Shown here: one piece after another, positions 8,737 to 16,939 of the stretch
Position numbering within the stretch: the first letter of the stretch is position 1
Layout: the number at the start of each line of letters is the position of its first letter
DNA from: an uncultured Dehalococcoidia bacterium
GTDB lineage: Bacteria > Chloroflexota > Dehalococcoidia > Lucifugimonadales > UBA3495
Length of the DNA: 64,000 bases
Assembly: GCA_958295765.1 (NCBI GenBank)
Contig: CATQHB010000002.1
Span: 177,717 to 241,716, forward strand
Direction: 5' to 3'
Program-made: the position numbers and the translations under genes
Notes under the pieces: model-generated
Told to the model about the DNA's origin: nothing
The model's database searches: none
Seen by the model: the letters and a program-made list of their open reading frames with translations, nothing else

Positions 8737-9285
8737 CTAATAGGTCAAGTCCGACTCCACCCCTTCAGGCAGTTCCACGGCCAGCGCCTGGAGGCTGTGG
8801 GCCAGGCCGTGATAGTAGGCCACCACTACCAGCACATCGACGATCCCGGCATCGCCTACCTGGGCGCGCAGGCCCTCAAAAGTGGCGTCGGATATGCGGT
8901 GCTGGCGCAGCAGTTCCAGGACGAACTGAACTACGGCGGCGTCATCGGGTTCCAGCCCCACCGGGGCGCGGTACTCCCGGATGGCGGCGATGATGTCGTC
9001 GCTCAGGTTGGCCTCTTTGGCGCCCCGTTGATTCACCGTCCAGACGTAATGACCGCCGGCTTCCCGGGCGGCGGTGAGAATCGCCAGGGCCTTAACCCGC
9101 TTGTCCAGGGGTGTCTCGAACCGGACGTAGCCGCCCAGGCCGGCGTAGCTGCCGGCGGCCTGGGGGTTGTTTAGCAGGGCGGCGTAGTTGCGGGCCACCC
9201 CGCCGCGGCTGTTCTGGATTTCATCCCAAATCTCTTGCCCTTCCGGGGTCATAGATTCTCGGCTGGCGAAAGGCACTCGCGCCAT
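8737..9285 (-). CDS. Carboxymuconolactone decarboxylase (CMD)-family protein
   Basis: A 182-residue all-helical protein of the CMD/AhpD superfamily. It starts MARVPFASRESMTPEGQEIWDEI, and the core helix pair carries LDKRVKALAILTAAREAGGHYVWTVNQRGAKEANLSDDIIAAIREY. AhpD-type peroxidase partners have a redox CXXC there; this protein has none, so it should not be a disulfide reductase. The segment GGHYVWTVN matches the non-redox CMD group often annotated near catabolic genes. No operon partner; ends at a terminator. An SD-like AAGGAGG is found upstream at about 9295-9301. Substrate unknown. Confidence 0.82.
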   Translation of the reverse strand: MARVPFASRESMTPEGQEIWDEIQNSRGGVARNYAALLNNPQAAGSYAGLGGYVRFETPLDKRVKALAILTAAREAGGHYVWTVNQRGAKEANLSDDIIAAIREYRAPVGLEPDDAAVVQFVLELLRQHRISDATFEGLRAQVGDAGIVDVLVVVAYYHGLAHSLQALAVELPEGVESDLTY

Positions 9286-9409
9286 TTGTCTTTTCCTCCT
9301 TGTTGGGGAATGTTACGCGTGGAATTGCTGAGCAGTTTCTTATGGTGTTCGTTGTTTGGTGGGCGGGCTAAGTCCGGTTTCTTAGAAGGGTCTTTCTGGC
9401 CCGGTTCTG

Positions 9410-9976
9410 TTATTCGGTTTCTGCGAGTTGGCTTTTGCGACTTATTTCGTCCCGGTTTTCGGCGAGTAGTTCCTCGATTTCGGCCAGGCGTAACCAGGCT
9501 TCGGCGACCCGGCGGGTTTCGACGGCTACTGCGGCTGGGCCTGGGCGTTTCCCCTTGACTTCGTCGCGTTTCCACTGGCGGGACTGGGCAAAACGGTAAA
9601 CGCAGGTGGTGCAGGTGACGTGGCGCAGCGGCGTGCGGTCGTCATCGTCATCGTGGACCAAGCCGTCGGGGGCCGGGGAGAGGATGTTGATGACGTAGCG
9701 GTCATCTTCCTGTTGGACTTCCATGTGCTGGGCGTAATTCAGCACGGTTTCTGCCAGGGCGGTCTGGTCCGCGCCGGCGGCGACAACCAAGCGCGCGACG
9801 CCGGCCCGGAGGCCGATCTCCTCCGCGTCCCGGAGTATCCAGCGAGCGGTTTCGGGGATCAGTCCGACGGTACAATGGAGTTCCCAAGTGTTGGCTTCCG
9901 ACGTTTCGGCGAGCCAGATCCGGGTCGGGTCCCGCTTTCCGAGGGGAATGGTGCGGGGTTGTGGTGTCTCTTCCAT
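9410..9976 (-). CDS. Tandem-array family, unit E (unrecognised, CTTC motif)
   Basis: A 188-residue protein with no family I recognise, last of five co-oriented tandem units. Layout: module 1 (about residues 1-100) from EETPQPRTIPL through LAETSEANTWELH, a helix ETARWILRDAEE, VVAAGADQ, to MEVQQEDDRYVINILSP; a DDDDDRTPLRH acidic linker; the CTTC cysteine pair in VTCTTCVYRF; and a helical tail VETRRVAEAWLRLAEIEELLAENRDE. Start ATG 9976 is preferred because AGGAGA lies 7-8 bases upstream, at the same place as in units C and D. The open frame continues to 10060 through DNA resembling the 3' part of unit A (MILAATWEERNRRKALAEG). The CXXC pair suggests a metal or disulfide site, which is inference. 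Confidence 0.7.
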   Translation of the reverse strand: MEETPQPRTIPLGKRDPTRIWLAETSEANTWELHCTVGLIPETARWILRDAEEIGLRAGVARLVVAAGADQTALAETVLNYAQHMEVQQEDDRYVINILSPAPDGLVHDDDDDRTPLRHVTCTTCVYRFAQSRQWKRDEVKGKRPGPAAVAVETRRVAEAWLRLAEIEELLAENRDEISRKSQLAETE

Positions 9977-10131
9977 TTTGTTCGTCTCCTGTCGTTCTTC
10001 CAGGCCCTCTGCCAAGGCCTTGCGACGGTTGCGTTCTTCCCAGGTTGCAGCCAGTATCATTACTTCCAACCTATGGCTTTAACCCTGGTTGCTACGGTCA
10101 GCGTATTGGTTACCGTCAGATAGATTGTTCC

Positions 10132-11013
10132 TTACTCGGTTTCGGCCGGTTGGTTTTTGCGATTTATTTCGTCCCGGTTTTCGGCGAGCAGTTCCTCGGT
10201 TTCGGCCAGGCGAGACCAGGCTTCGGCGACCCGGCGGGTTTCGACGGCGGCGGCTGCTGCGCCCAAGCCTTGTTCTATGACTTCGTCGCGTTTTTGCTCG
10301 CGGAATTGGGTAAAGCGGTAAACGCAGGTGGTACAGGTGATGTGGCGCAGGGGCCTTTGGTCGTCATCGTCGTGTACCAAGCCGTCGGAGGATGGGCACA
10401 GCAGGTTGATGACGTAGCGGTCATCTTCCTGTTGGACTTCCATGTGTTGGGCGTAATTCAGCAGGGCTTTGACCATGCCGTGCTGATCCGGGCCGGCGGT
10501 GACGACGAGGCTTTCGCCGCCGTTGCGCAGCGCGGCTCCTTCGGCGTTTCGCAGTATCCACCGGGCGATTTGGGCGTTCAGCTCGGTGTTCCAGTGGAGT
10601 TCCCACTGGTTGGGTTCCGAAGTCTCGGCGATCCAGGACCGGGGCGGGCCTGTCGGGTTCAGCTGGATGGTGCGGGGTTGCGGTGTCTCGTCAACTTTGC
10701 CGTCGGATGATGGGGACAGGAGGTTGATGACGTAGCGGTCATCTTCCTGTTGGACTTCCATGTGCTGGGCGTAATTCAGCAGGGCTTTGACCATGCCGTG
10801 CTGATCCGGGCCGGCGGTGATGACGAGGCTTTCGCCGCCGTTGCGCAGCGCGGCTATTTCGGCGTATCGCAGTATCCACCGGGCGATTTGGGCGCTCAGC
10901 TCGGTGTTCCAGTGGAGTTCCCACTGGTTGAGTTCCGAAGTCTCGGCGATCCAGTACCGGGGTGGGTCCTGATTTCCGAGGGGAATGGTGCGGGGTTGCG
11001 GTGTCTCGTCCAC
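10132..11013 (-). CDS. Tandem-array family, unit D (two copies of module 1)
   Basis: A 293-residue protein starting at GTG 11013 behind the same AGGAGACGAACAAAA leader as units C and E. Module 1 (VDETPQPRTI to LLSPSSDG) occurs twice head to tail, about 105 residues each and nearly identical, ending in MEVQQEDDRYVINLL both times. Then come the DDDDQRPLRH linker, the CTTC pair (ITCTTCVYRF) and the helical tail ending ETE. The upstream leader is in frame only because a one-base loss and a one-base gain cancel, compared with unit E, which supports the internal GTG start. No signal peptide or membrane helix. Function unknown; the internal doubling shows recent recombination inside the array. Confidence 0.7.
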   Translation of the reverse strand: MDETPQPRTIPLGNQDPPRYWIAETSELNQWELHWNTELSAQIARWILRYAEIAALRNGGESLVITAGPDQHGMVKALLNYAQHMEVQQEDDRYVINLLSPSSDGKVDETPQPRTIQLNPTGPPRSWIAETSEPNQWELHWNTELNAQIARWILRNAEGAALRNGGESLVVTAGPDQHGMVKALLNYAQHMEVQQEDDRYVINLLCPSSDGLVHDDDDQRPLRHITCTTCVYRFTQFREQKRDEVIEQGLGAAAAAVETRRVAEAWSRLAETEELLAENRDEINRKNQPAETE

Positions 11014-11114
11014 TTTTGTTCGTCTCCTGTCGTTCTTCCCGGCCCGCCGCCAGGCTTGGCGGTGGTTGCGTTCTTCCCCGATTGCAGCCAGTGCCATTCC
11101 GCCATCCGCTGGCT

Positions 11115-11732
11115 TTAACCCTGGTCGCTACGGTCAGCGGATTGGTTACCTTCAGATAGATTGTTCCTTACTCGGTTTCTGCGGATTGGCCTTTCGCGCG
11201 TTGTTTCGTCCCAGTTTTCGGCGAGTAGTTCCTCGGTTTCAGCCAGGCGTAACCAGGCTTCGGCGACCCGGCGGGTTTCGACGGCTGTTGCTGCCGGGCC
11301 CAGGCGTTGGTCCATGACTTGGTCGCGTTTTCGCTGGCGGGACTGGGTAAAGCGGTAAACGCAGGTGGTACAGGTGATGTGGCGCAGCGGCGTGCGGTCA
11401 TCGTCATCGTCGTGTACCAGGCCGTCGGAGGATGGGGACAGGAGGTTGATGACGTAGCGGTCATCTTCCTGCTGGACTTCCATGTACTGGGTGTAATCCA
11501 GCACGGCTTTTACTATGACGTTCTCCTCCGGGCCGGCGGTGACGACGAGGCTTTCACCGTCGTTGCGCAGCGCGGCTCTTTCGGCGTTTCGCAGTATCCA
11601 CTTGACGATCTGGGCGATTTCGGCGTTCCAGTGGAGTTCCCACTGGTTGGGTTCCGACGTCTCGGCGATCCAGGACAGGGGCCGGCCTTTCTGGTTCAGC
11701 TGGATGGTGCGGGGTTGCGGTGTCTCTTCCAT
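11115..11732 (-). CDS. Tandem-array family, unit C (altered C-terminus)
   Basis: A 205-residue protein starting at ATG 11732 with AGGAGA 9-10 bases upstream. Module 1 runs from EETPQPRTIQLNQKGR to VINLLSPSSDG, then DDDDDRTPLRH, the CTTC pair and the tail VETRRVAEAWLRLAETEELLAENW. After that it differs from units D and E: the frame slips, so the usual 'SQLAETE' ending is lost and translation runs on into the intergenic repeat as RERPIRRNRV..., ending at 11115. The A-like leader upstream (MVLTAIREERN...) is out of frame with the main ORF because the A-tract is two bases longer than in unit E. Confidence 0.68.
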   Translation of the reverse strand: MEETPQPRTIQLNQKGRPLSWIAETSEPNQWELHWNAEIAQIVKWILRNAERAALRNDGESLVVTAGPEENVIVKAVLDYTQYMEVQQEDDRYVINLLSPSSDGLVHDDDDDRTPLRHITCTTCVYRFTQSRQRKRDQVMDQRLGPAATAVETRRVAEAWLRLAETEELLAENWDETTRERPIRRNRVRNNLSEGNQSADRSDQG

Positions 11733-11885
11733 TTTTTGTTCGTCTCCTGTCGTTCTTCCCGGCCCGCCGCAAAGGACTGTCGGAGGTTGCGTTCTTCCCG
11801 GATTGCGGTCAGTACCATTTCTTCCAACCTCCGGCTTTAACCCTGGCTGCTACGGTCAGCGTATTGGTTAGCGTCGTTTGAGGAA

Positions 11886-12080
11886 CTAACGGGAACCCCC
11901 GTTACGGTTGTTGTTAAGGGCCGGCGGCGGCTCGTGAAAAACCTCGCCTCTTTCTTCTGCTTCCAGACGGCGGCGGTTCCAAGCCATCCAGAGGGCTTGG
12001 ATCTCCCGGCGGCCCTTTTCCCGGCCCTCCGCCAGGGCCTTGCGGCGGTTTTGTTCTTTCCAGATTGCGGCCAGTACCAT
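11886..12080 (-). CDS. Tandem-array unit B: short basic/helical protein, copy of the C-terminal part of unit A
   Basis: A 64-residue protein that repeats the last 60 residues of unit A almost exactly: MVLAAIWKEQNRRKALAEG, IQALWMAWNRRRLEAEE, then GEVFHEPPPALNNN. It is a charged amphipathic helix followed by a proline-rich end. Just upstream is non-coding DNA matching the TLTVATRV-coding part of unit A, so this unit arose by duplication of the 3' part of A. Whether it is translated is uncertain; the ATG has only a weak GGAAG ahead of it. Confidence 0.5.
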   Translation of the reverse strand: MVLAAIWKEQNRRKALAEGREKGRREIQALWMAWNRRRLEAEERGEVFHEPPPALNNNRNGGSR

Positions 12081-12146
12081 TCTTCCAACCTCCGGCTTTA
12101 ACCCTGGTTGCTACGGTTAGCGTATTGGTTACCGTCGCTGGGGGAA

Positions 12147-12572
12147 CTAACGGGAATCGCCGTTATGATTGTTGTTGAGAGCCGGCGGCGGCTCGTGAAA
12201 AATCTCGCCTTTTTCTTCTGCTTCCAGACGGCGGCGGTTCCAGGCCAGCCAAAGGGCTTGGGTCTCCCCTCGGCCCTCTTCCCGGGCCTTGCGGCGGGTG
12301 CGTTCTTCCCAGATTGCGGCTAGTACCATTCTTCCAACCTCCACTAGGATTGCTGAGCCGATGATGGACGCGCCGCCGGCTTGCGCTAATTCGGCGGTGG
12401 CGATGTCCTGAATTTCTTGCCATCCGCTGGCGTTGACCCTGGTTGCTACGGTCAGCGTATTGGTTACCGTCAGGTAGATTGTCCCTACGCTGAACAGGGC
12501 GTAAAACCAGCGGACGGCGTTGATGGGTACACTCAGTACCCCGACGCGTATTTCCCGGTCCGATATTTCCAT
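12147..12572 (-). CDS. Tandem-array unit A: one-helix membrane protein, probable ancestor of the leaders
   Basis: A 141-residue protein beginning 16 bp after the stop of the Mo-hydroxylase gene on the same strand, so probably in one operon. Residues about 12-45 hold a hydrophobic segment (VRWFYALFSVGTIYLTVTNTL), then a Gly/Ala stretch with AGGASIIGSAILVEVGRM (a second hydrophobic segment), and the charged tail RTRRKAREEGRGETQALW...NRRRLEAEEKGE. Family not recognised. DNA coding for its TIYLTVTNTLTVATRV stretch and for its MVLAAIWEERTRRK stretch recurs as non-coding spacer and leader in front of units B, C, D and E. Confidence 0.6.
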   Translation of the reverse strand: MEISDREIRVGVLSVPINAVRWFYALFSVGTIYLTVTNTLTVATRVNASGWQEIQDIATAELAQAGGASIIGSAILVEVGRMVLAAIWEERTRRKAREEGRGETQALWLAWNRRRLEAEEKGEIFHEPPPALNNNHNGDSR

Positions 12573-12588
12573 ATTTCCATTTCCGGGG

Positions 12589-14871
12589 CTAATCCGCCGC
12601 CTGCTGCTCCGGCTGGCCGTCCTTTGCCCACAGGGCTTCCAGAATGGCGCCGGGGGACATAGGCAGCCGCTCCATCCGAACCCCGATGGCGTCGTGGATG
12701 GCGTTGGCGATGGCGGCCATGGGCGGCACTATCGGCACTTCGCCCACGCCCCGCGCCCCGTAGGGATGGCCCGGATTGGCTACCTCCACAATCACCGTGT
12801 CAATCATCGGCAGGTCCAGGCTGATGGGCATCCGGTAATCCAGGAAACTGGAGTTGACCATCTGGCCGTCCTGGTTGAAGTAGTACTCTTCGTTCAAGGC
12901 CCAGCCGATGCCCTGAACTACGCCGCCCTGCATCTGGCCCTCAACGTAGCTGGGGTGGATGGCCTTGCCGGCGTCCTGCACGGTGGTGTAGCGCAGGATG
13001 TCCACCTTGCCGGTGTCCGGGTCCACTGCCACATCCACGATATGGGTGCTGAAAGCACCGCCGGCGCCCCGGGGGTCAACGCTGACCTGGCTGGAGATAG
13101 GGCCGCCGCTGCCGTTAAGCTGGGCCGCCAGTTCCTTGAAGGTCATTTTCAAGTCGGAGTCGGACTTGTGCTGGAACACCCCGCCGGCCAGTTCCACGTC
13201 CTCGGCCGACACCTCCCAGATAGTGGCGGCCCGGTCAATCATCTGCCGCTTGATGTCCTGGGCGCACTCATAGGCGGCCCAGCCGCTGGCAAAGGTGGTG
13301 CGGCTGCCGCCGGTCAGGAAGGTATAGCCCACCGAGTCGGTATCGGCCACGCTGGGCCGCACGTCCTCGGCGGGGATGCCCAACACCTCGGCGGCCTGCA
13401 TCGCAATGGAGGCGCGGGTGCCGCCGATGTCGGTAGAACCTTCTACCAGGCTGATGGTGCCGTCGGCGCTGACGCCGATGCTGCAACTGGACTGCATCCC
13501 GATATTGAACCAGAAACCGGAGGCGATGCCCCGGCCCTGGTTGGGGCCGGTCAAGGGCGTGTTGTAATGCTCGGTGGCCTTGGCCGCCTCCACGCACTCA
13601 ATGTTGCCGATGACCGGGAACTCCGGGCCGTCCACCCGCCGGGTGCCCTCTTTGGAGGCGTTGCGCAGCCGGAACTCGGCCGGATCCAAGCCCAGCTTTC
13701 CGGCGACTTCGTCCATCACCTGCTCCCCGCCAAAGGCGGCGATGGGCGCGCCCGGCGCCCGGTAGGGGGCTACCTTGGGCTTGTTCACCAGCACGTCATA
13801 GCCCTCGGCGCGGACGTTTTCGATGTCATAGGGGGCGAACATACACTGGGCGCCCATAGTTACCGGAGAGCCGGGGAAGGCTCCCGCCTCCAGGGCCAGG
13901 CTGGCGTCGGCGGCGGTAATCTTGCCGTCTCTGGTGGCCCCTACCTTAACCCGCATCCAGGCGCCGGAGGTGGGGCCGGTGCTCTCAAATACGTCGGTGC
14001 GGGACATCAGCAACTTCACCGGTTGGCCGGTCTTTTTGGACAGCAGGGCGGCCATCGGTTCCAGGTAAACGGGAATCTTGCCGCCAAAACCCCCGCCGAT
14101 TTCCATCGGCACTACCTTGACCTGGGAGACCGGCAGGTCAAGAATCTGGGCCAGGGAATCCCGGGCGCTGAAAGCTCCCTGAGTGCTGGTCCAGACGGTC
14201 AACTTGCCGTCAGCGTTCCACAGGGCGGCGGCGTTCTGCGGCTCAATGTAGCCCTGGTGGACGGTAGTGGTGTGGAACTCCCGCTCTACCACCACGTCGG
14301 CCGCGGCAAACCCCTGCTCCAGGTCGCCCAGTTCGTACTTGAAATGGGTCGCCACGTTGCTGCGGGTGTCCGTCCGCTCGCCCAGTTCCGTGGTGGTCAT
14401 ATCCTCGATGACCAGGGGGGCGTCCGCCCGCATTGCCTCGGTAACATTGATGACCGGGGGCAGGACTTCGTACTCCACCTCAATCAGCCTCACGGCGATT
14501 TCGGCGACGTGGGGATTGGTAGCGGCTACGGCGGCTACGGCGTGGCCCCGGTAGAGCGCCTTATCCTGGGCCAGGATGTTCTCACTGGAGAAACGCATCC
14601 CCCGGCCGGGGTTCTCCATAGCAGCGACCGGCAGGTCTTTGCCGGTTATCACCGCCTTGACTCCGGGATAGGCGGCGGCTTTGCCGGTGTCAATAGACTT
14701 GATGCGGGCGTGGGCGTGGGGACTGCGCAGCACCTGGCCGAAAAGCAGTCCGGCCATCTGGAAATCTCCGCCGTACTTGGCGCGGCCGGTTACCTTGTCA
14801 GTGCCATCGTGCCGAATGGGACGGGTGCCGACTACCTGGTATTCCGTATTTGACAGTACGATATTGGACAT
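12589..14871 (-). CDS. Molybdenum hydroxylase large subunit (xanthine dehydrogenase/aldehyde oxidase family)
   Basis: A 760-residue protein of the CoxL/XdhB family that binds molybdopterin cytosine dinucleotide and oxidises aldehydes, purines or N-heterocycles. Start ATG 14871 behind GAGAGGG. The N-terminal a/b hammerhead domain has GTDKVTGRAKYGGDF and VLRSPHAHARI; the Mo domains carry EIGGGFGGK, PYRAPGAP, GGEQVMDEVAGKLGLDPAEFRLRN and the C-terminal ARGVGEVPIVPPMAAIANAI, whose Glu is the expected catalytic base. The CO-dehydrogenase AYXCSFR loop is absent, so it is not a form I CODH. No FAD (CoxM) or 2Fe-2S (CoxS) subunit gene is adjacent. Five tandem unknown genes follow it on the same strand. 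Confidence 0.9.
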   Translation of the reverse strand: MSNIVLSNTEYQVVGTRPIRHDGTDKVTGRAKYGGDFQMAGLLFGQVLRSPHAHARIKSIDTGKAAAYPGVKAVITGKDLPVAAMENPGRGMRFSSENILAQDKALYRGHAVAAVAATNPHVAEIAVRLIEVEYEVLPPVINVTEAMRADAPLVIEDMTTTELGERTDTRSNVATHFKYELGDLEQGFAAADVVVEREFHTTTVHQGYIEPQNAAALWNADGKLTVWTSTQGAFSARDSLAQILDLPVSQVKVVPMEIGGGFGGKIPVYLEPMAALLSKKTGQPVKLLMSRTDVFESTGPTSGAWMRVKVGATRDGKITAADASLALEAGAFPGSPVTMGAQCMFAPYDIENVRAEGYDVLVNKPKVAPYRAPGAPIAAFGGEQVMDEVAGKLGLDPAEFRLRNASKEGTRRVDGPEFPVIGNIECVEAAKATEHYNTPLTGPNQGRGIASGFWFNIGMQSSCSIGVSADGTISLVEGSTDIGGTRASIAMQAAEVLGIPAEDVRPSVADTDSVGYTFLTGGSRTTFASGWAAYECAQDIKRQMIDRAATIWEVSAEDVELAGGVFQHKSDSDLKMTFKELAAQLNGSGGPISSQVSVDPRGAGGAFSTHIVDVAVDPDTGKVDILRYTTVQDAGKAIHPSYVEGQMQGGVVQGIGWALNEEYYFNQDGQMVNSSFLDYRMPISLDLPMIDTVIVEVANPGHPYGARGVGEVPIVPPMAAIANAIHDAIGVRMERLPMSPGAILEALWAKDGQPEQQAAD

Positions 14872-15070
14872 AGCCAACCCTCTCAATTGCGATGTTTGGG
14901 AGCTTCCGAGCTTAACCCGGCCATTGTACCATACCAGCCGGGCAGTTTCTAACCGGCCCTGATCGGGGATTCCAACGGGGATTAACCGAATAGGCCGGGT
15001 GGAAATAAGAAATCATCCCGTGTATCCTGTTAATCCGTGTAAGTTAATTCGGAGAGGATACTTTACATTG

Positions 15071-15718
15071 ATGAATTTGCAAGACGGTTACGCGGTGGTT
15101 GACCTGGAGACCACCGGCCTGGACTGCTGGAACGACTTGATTATTGAGATAGGAGTTTCGGTAGTCCGGCCCGGCCGGGAACCGGCCACCGACTCGGCGC
15201 TGGTGAAAATAGACCGCCCCCTGCCCCGCCTGATAGTCAACCTGACCGGAATCACCGACCGGGATTTGTCGGCGCGGGGGATTTCCATTGACGAGGCCCT
15301 GGCCTGGTTCGTGGCGCAAACCGGCGGGCTGCCCCTGGTGGGCTACAACATCCTGCGGTTTGACCGGGCTTTTCTGCTGGAGGCGGCCCGGGTGCATCGC
15401 CGGACGGTGGAAGAGGGACGGCTGCCGGCTAGGGTAATAGACGAAGTGGATGACCTGCCGGCCGGGCGGTTCATTGACGCAATGGCCCTGTATCGGGGGT
15501 ACAAGCTGGGACGCTACCCCCAGCCGGGAGAAAGCCACCGGGACTACGTGCAGCGGATACTGGACGCGCGGGTGCCGGGGATGCGCTTCAATCTGGCGAC
15601 GGCCTGCGCCGACTTGGGCATCTCCACCGCCCGCATCCGCCCCCACCGGGCCCACGGCGACGTAGTGCAGACGCAGAAAGTTTTTGACAAGCTGCTGGAG
15701 TTGAACCCGCCGGGGTAA
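15071..15718 (+). CDS. DEDDh 3'-5' exonuclease (DnaQ-like)
   Basis: A 215-residue single-domain exonuclease of the DNA polymerase III epsilon/PolC-exo type. Motif ExoI is VVDLETTGL (Asp and Glu), ExoII is VGYNILRFDRAFL, ExoIII is PHRAHGDVVQT with the His-X(4)-Asp of the DEDDh class. Start ATG 15071 is chosen with GGAGAGGA 11-18 bases upstream; TTG at 15068 is an alternative. No polymerase domain is fused and no replication gene is adjacent, so it may act as a free proofreading or repair exonuclease, or as an RNase T-like enzyme. Convergent with the next gene, 16 bp apart. Confidence 0.85.
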   Translation: MNLQDGYAVVDLETTGLDCWNDLIIEIGVSVVRPGREPATDSALVKIDRPLPRLIVNLTGITDRDLSARGISIDEALAWFVAQTGGLPLVGYNILRFDRAFLLEAARVHRRTVEEGRLPARVIDEVDDLPAGRFIDAMALYRGYKLGRYPQPGESHRDYVQRILDARVPGMRFNLATACADLGISTARIRPHRAHGDVVQTQKVFDKLLELNPPG

Positions 15719-15734
15719 TGGGGCGCGACGCCGG

Positions 15735-16508
15735 TCAGCTTTGGCCGGGCCGCCGGCGCAGTTCCTCCTCCAGTTCCCGGAGGCGCGCTTCCGCTCTTTC
15801 CCGTGCGGCGCGTTCCCTTTCCCAAGCAGTTTCCGCCCTTTCCCGGTCCGCTTCCGCCCTTTGGCGCTCCGCTTCCGCTTCGACTAGGGTGCGGAGGTAT
15901 TGGCCGGTCTCCTGCTTGTAGAACTTGAGCATCCCCTCTTGCCAGCACAGGCTCAGCCGTAAGGCGGGGCTGTAGCCCTTGAGGACGCCGTCGGGTTCGG
16001 AGGTCAGCGCCACCGGTTGGTAAACGCCGTTTTCCAGCAGGTCGCCGGCCAGGGGCTGCCCGTAGAAATCGCCCCCGGTGCGGTCAAACCGCCAGTATTC
16101 GGCAATGCCAATCTCGGCGTAGAGCCGGCGCTTGAACGTGATGTCCTGCCGGGCGGTGCTTTCCGAACCTACTTCCAGGGCAAAATCGGGCGGCTTGCCG
16201 GCCTCCCAGGGCAGGTACAACTTCCGGCTCTCAATTGCCAGGGCGTCAACGCCGAAGGCGGCGTAGAAGTCGGGGCCAACCCGGACGTTCAGGTCGGCGG
16301 GGTTGTAGCAGATGAAGGTGTTGCTGCTGCGAAAGACCTCTTCCGACGGGTAAAGGCTGACGATGTGGCAGTCAAGGATATGGAGAATTTCTTGAAGGAT
16401 TGGATATTGATACATACCGTCCGGCAGGGGTTCCGGCTCGTCGGGATTGAAGGAAAGCTCGTCGTAGTTGATGACGGAGCGGATTTGGTAGGCGAGTTTT
16501 GTAGTCAT
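15735..16508 (-). CDS. Uma2-family putative endonuclease with coiled-coil tail
   Basis: A 257-residue protein. Residues about 10-200 form a Uma2/DUF820 domain: VGPDFYAAFG (candidate Asp), PDFALEVGSESTARQD (candidate Glu), ITFKRRLYAEIGIAEYWRFD (candidate Lys). Residues about 205-255 are a highly charged Glu/Arg/Ala coiled coil with repeated ERQRAEADRERAE segments, a common C-terminal extension in Chloroflexota and cyanobacterial Uma2 proteins. Role unknown. The upstream region to 17077 contains repeats only. Confidence 0.85.
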   Translation of the reverse strand: MTTKLAYQIRSVINYDELSFNPDEPEPLPDGMYQYPILQEILHILDCHIVSLYPSEEVFRSSNTFICYNPADLNVRVGPDFYAAFGVDALAIESRKLYLPWEAGKPPDFALEVGSESTARQDITFKRRLYAEIGIAEYWRFDRTGGDFYGQPLAGDLLENGVYQPVALTSEPDGVLKGYSPALRLSLCWQEGMLKFYKQETGQYLRTLVEAEAERQRAEADRERAETAWERERAARERAEARLRELEEELRRRPGQS

Positions 16509-16591
16509 TGCGGGACTCCGGCGGCGTTAAGCCCGGTTCGCTAGGGTTTCTTTCCTGACCCAATAATAGCACACTTTGGCGGTTGGCGCTG

Positions 16592-16656
16592 CATCCGCTT
16601 ATCCTGAGCTTGTCGAAGGATGCAGGGATGGTTCGACCGGCTCACCATGAGCGGGT
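16592..16656. repeat. Family C REP palindrome
   Basis: ATCCGCTTATCCTGAGCTTG at 16593 and GGTTCGACCGGCTCACCATG to about 16651 form an imperfect palindrome around a short loop. Same family as at 5527-5587 and in the 32.8-33.8 kb array. Confidence 0.7.
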
Positions 16657-16726
16657 ATAGGTGGGGCAGGTGTAGGTGGAGCGGGTGCAGGTGCAATCGG
16701 TCAAGAACCTGAAAGCCCCCAACCCC

Positions 16727-16939
16727 GGTATTCTCAACACGCGTTGGTGTTCCTTACCCGGCTCTAGTGCATTGTAGGGGCGGGTTTATAACCCGCCCTG
16801 GTTCCGGTGCAAGGATCTGTCGGATACGCTGTCTCCGTTACCCAAATGATTCTGCCGTTGTCGCCAGGGCGGGTTACAAACCCGCCCCTACCGGCCGCCG
16901 GAGTATTCCGTCAGAACACCAACTCCTGTTGAGAATACC
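16727..16939. mobile_element. Complete family B MITE with 10-bp target duplication
   Basis: The ends GGTATTCTCAACA (16727) and TGTTGAGAATACC (ending 16939) are perfect 13-bp terminal inverted repeats. The sequence CCCCAACCCC flanks both sides directly (16717-16726 and 16940-16949), the hallmark of target-site duplication on insertion. Inside is a second, nested inverted repeat: GTAGGGGCGGGTTTATAACC near 16776 and GGTTACAAACCCGCCCCTAC near 16871-16890. There is no ORF of note inside, so it must be moved by a transposase made elsewhere. Other copies or parts: 5733, 19575, 19990, 33156, 33476, 45249, 57074, 59210. Confidence 0.88.

Larger units (their letters stand above)
9410..12572 (-). repeat. 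Five-unit tandem gene duplication array
   Basis: Between the ORFs the same spacer recurs: ACGGTAACCAATACGCTGAC and the following GTAGCAACCAGGGTTAAAGC (read on the minus strand) at about 10079-10131, 11108-11160, 11840-11870 and 12100-12140. The source is inside the coding sequence of unit A at about 12435-12485. Units C to E then share the leader, SD, module 1, CTTC and tail. This indicates repeated unequal exchange using the A segment as a junction. Confidence 0.85.

Noticed and set aside
12520-14853. 777-codon open frame opposite the Mo-hydroxylase gene.
   Set aside because: Antisense shadow of a high-GC gene without any recognisable motif.
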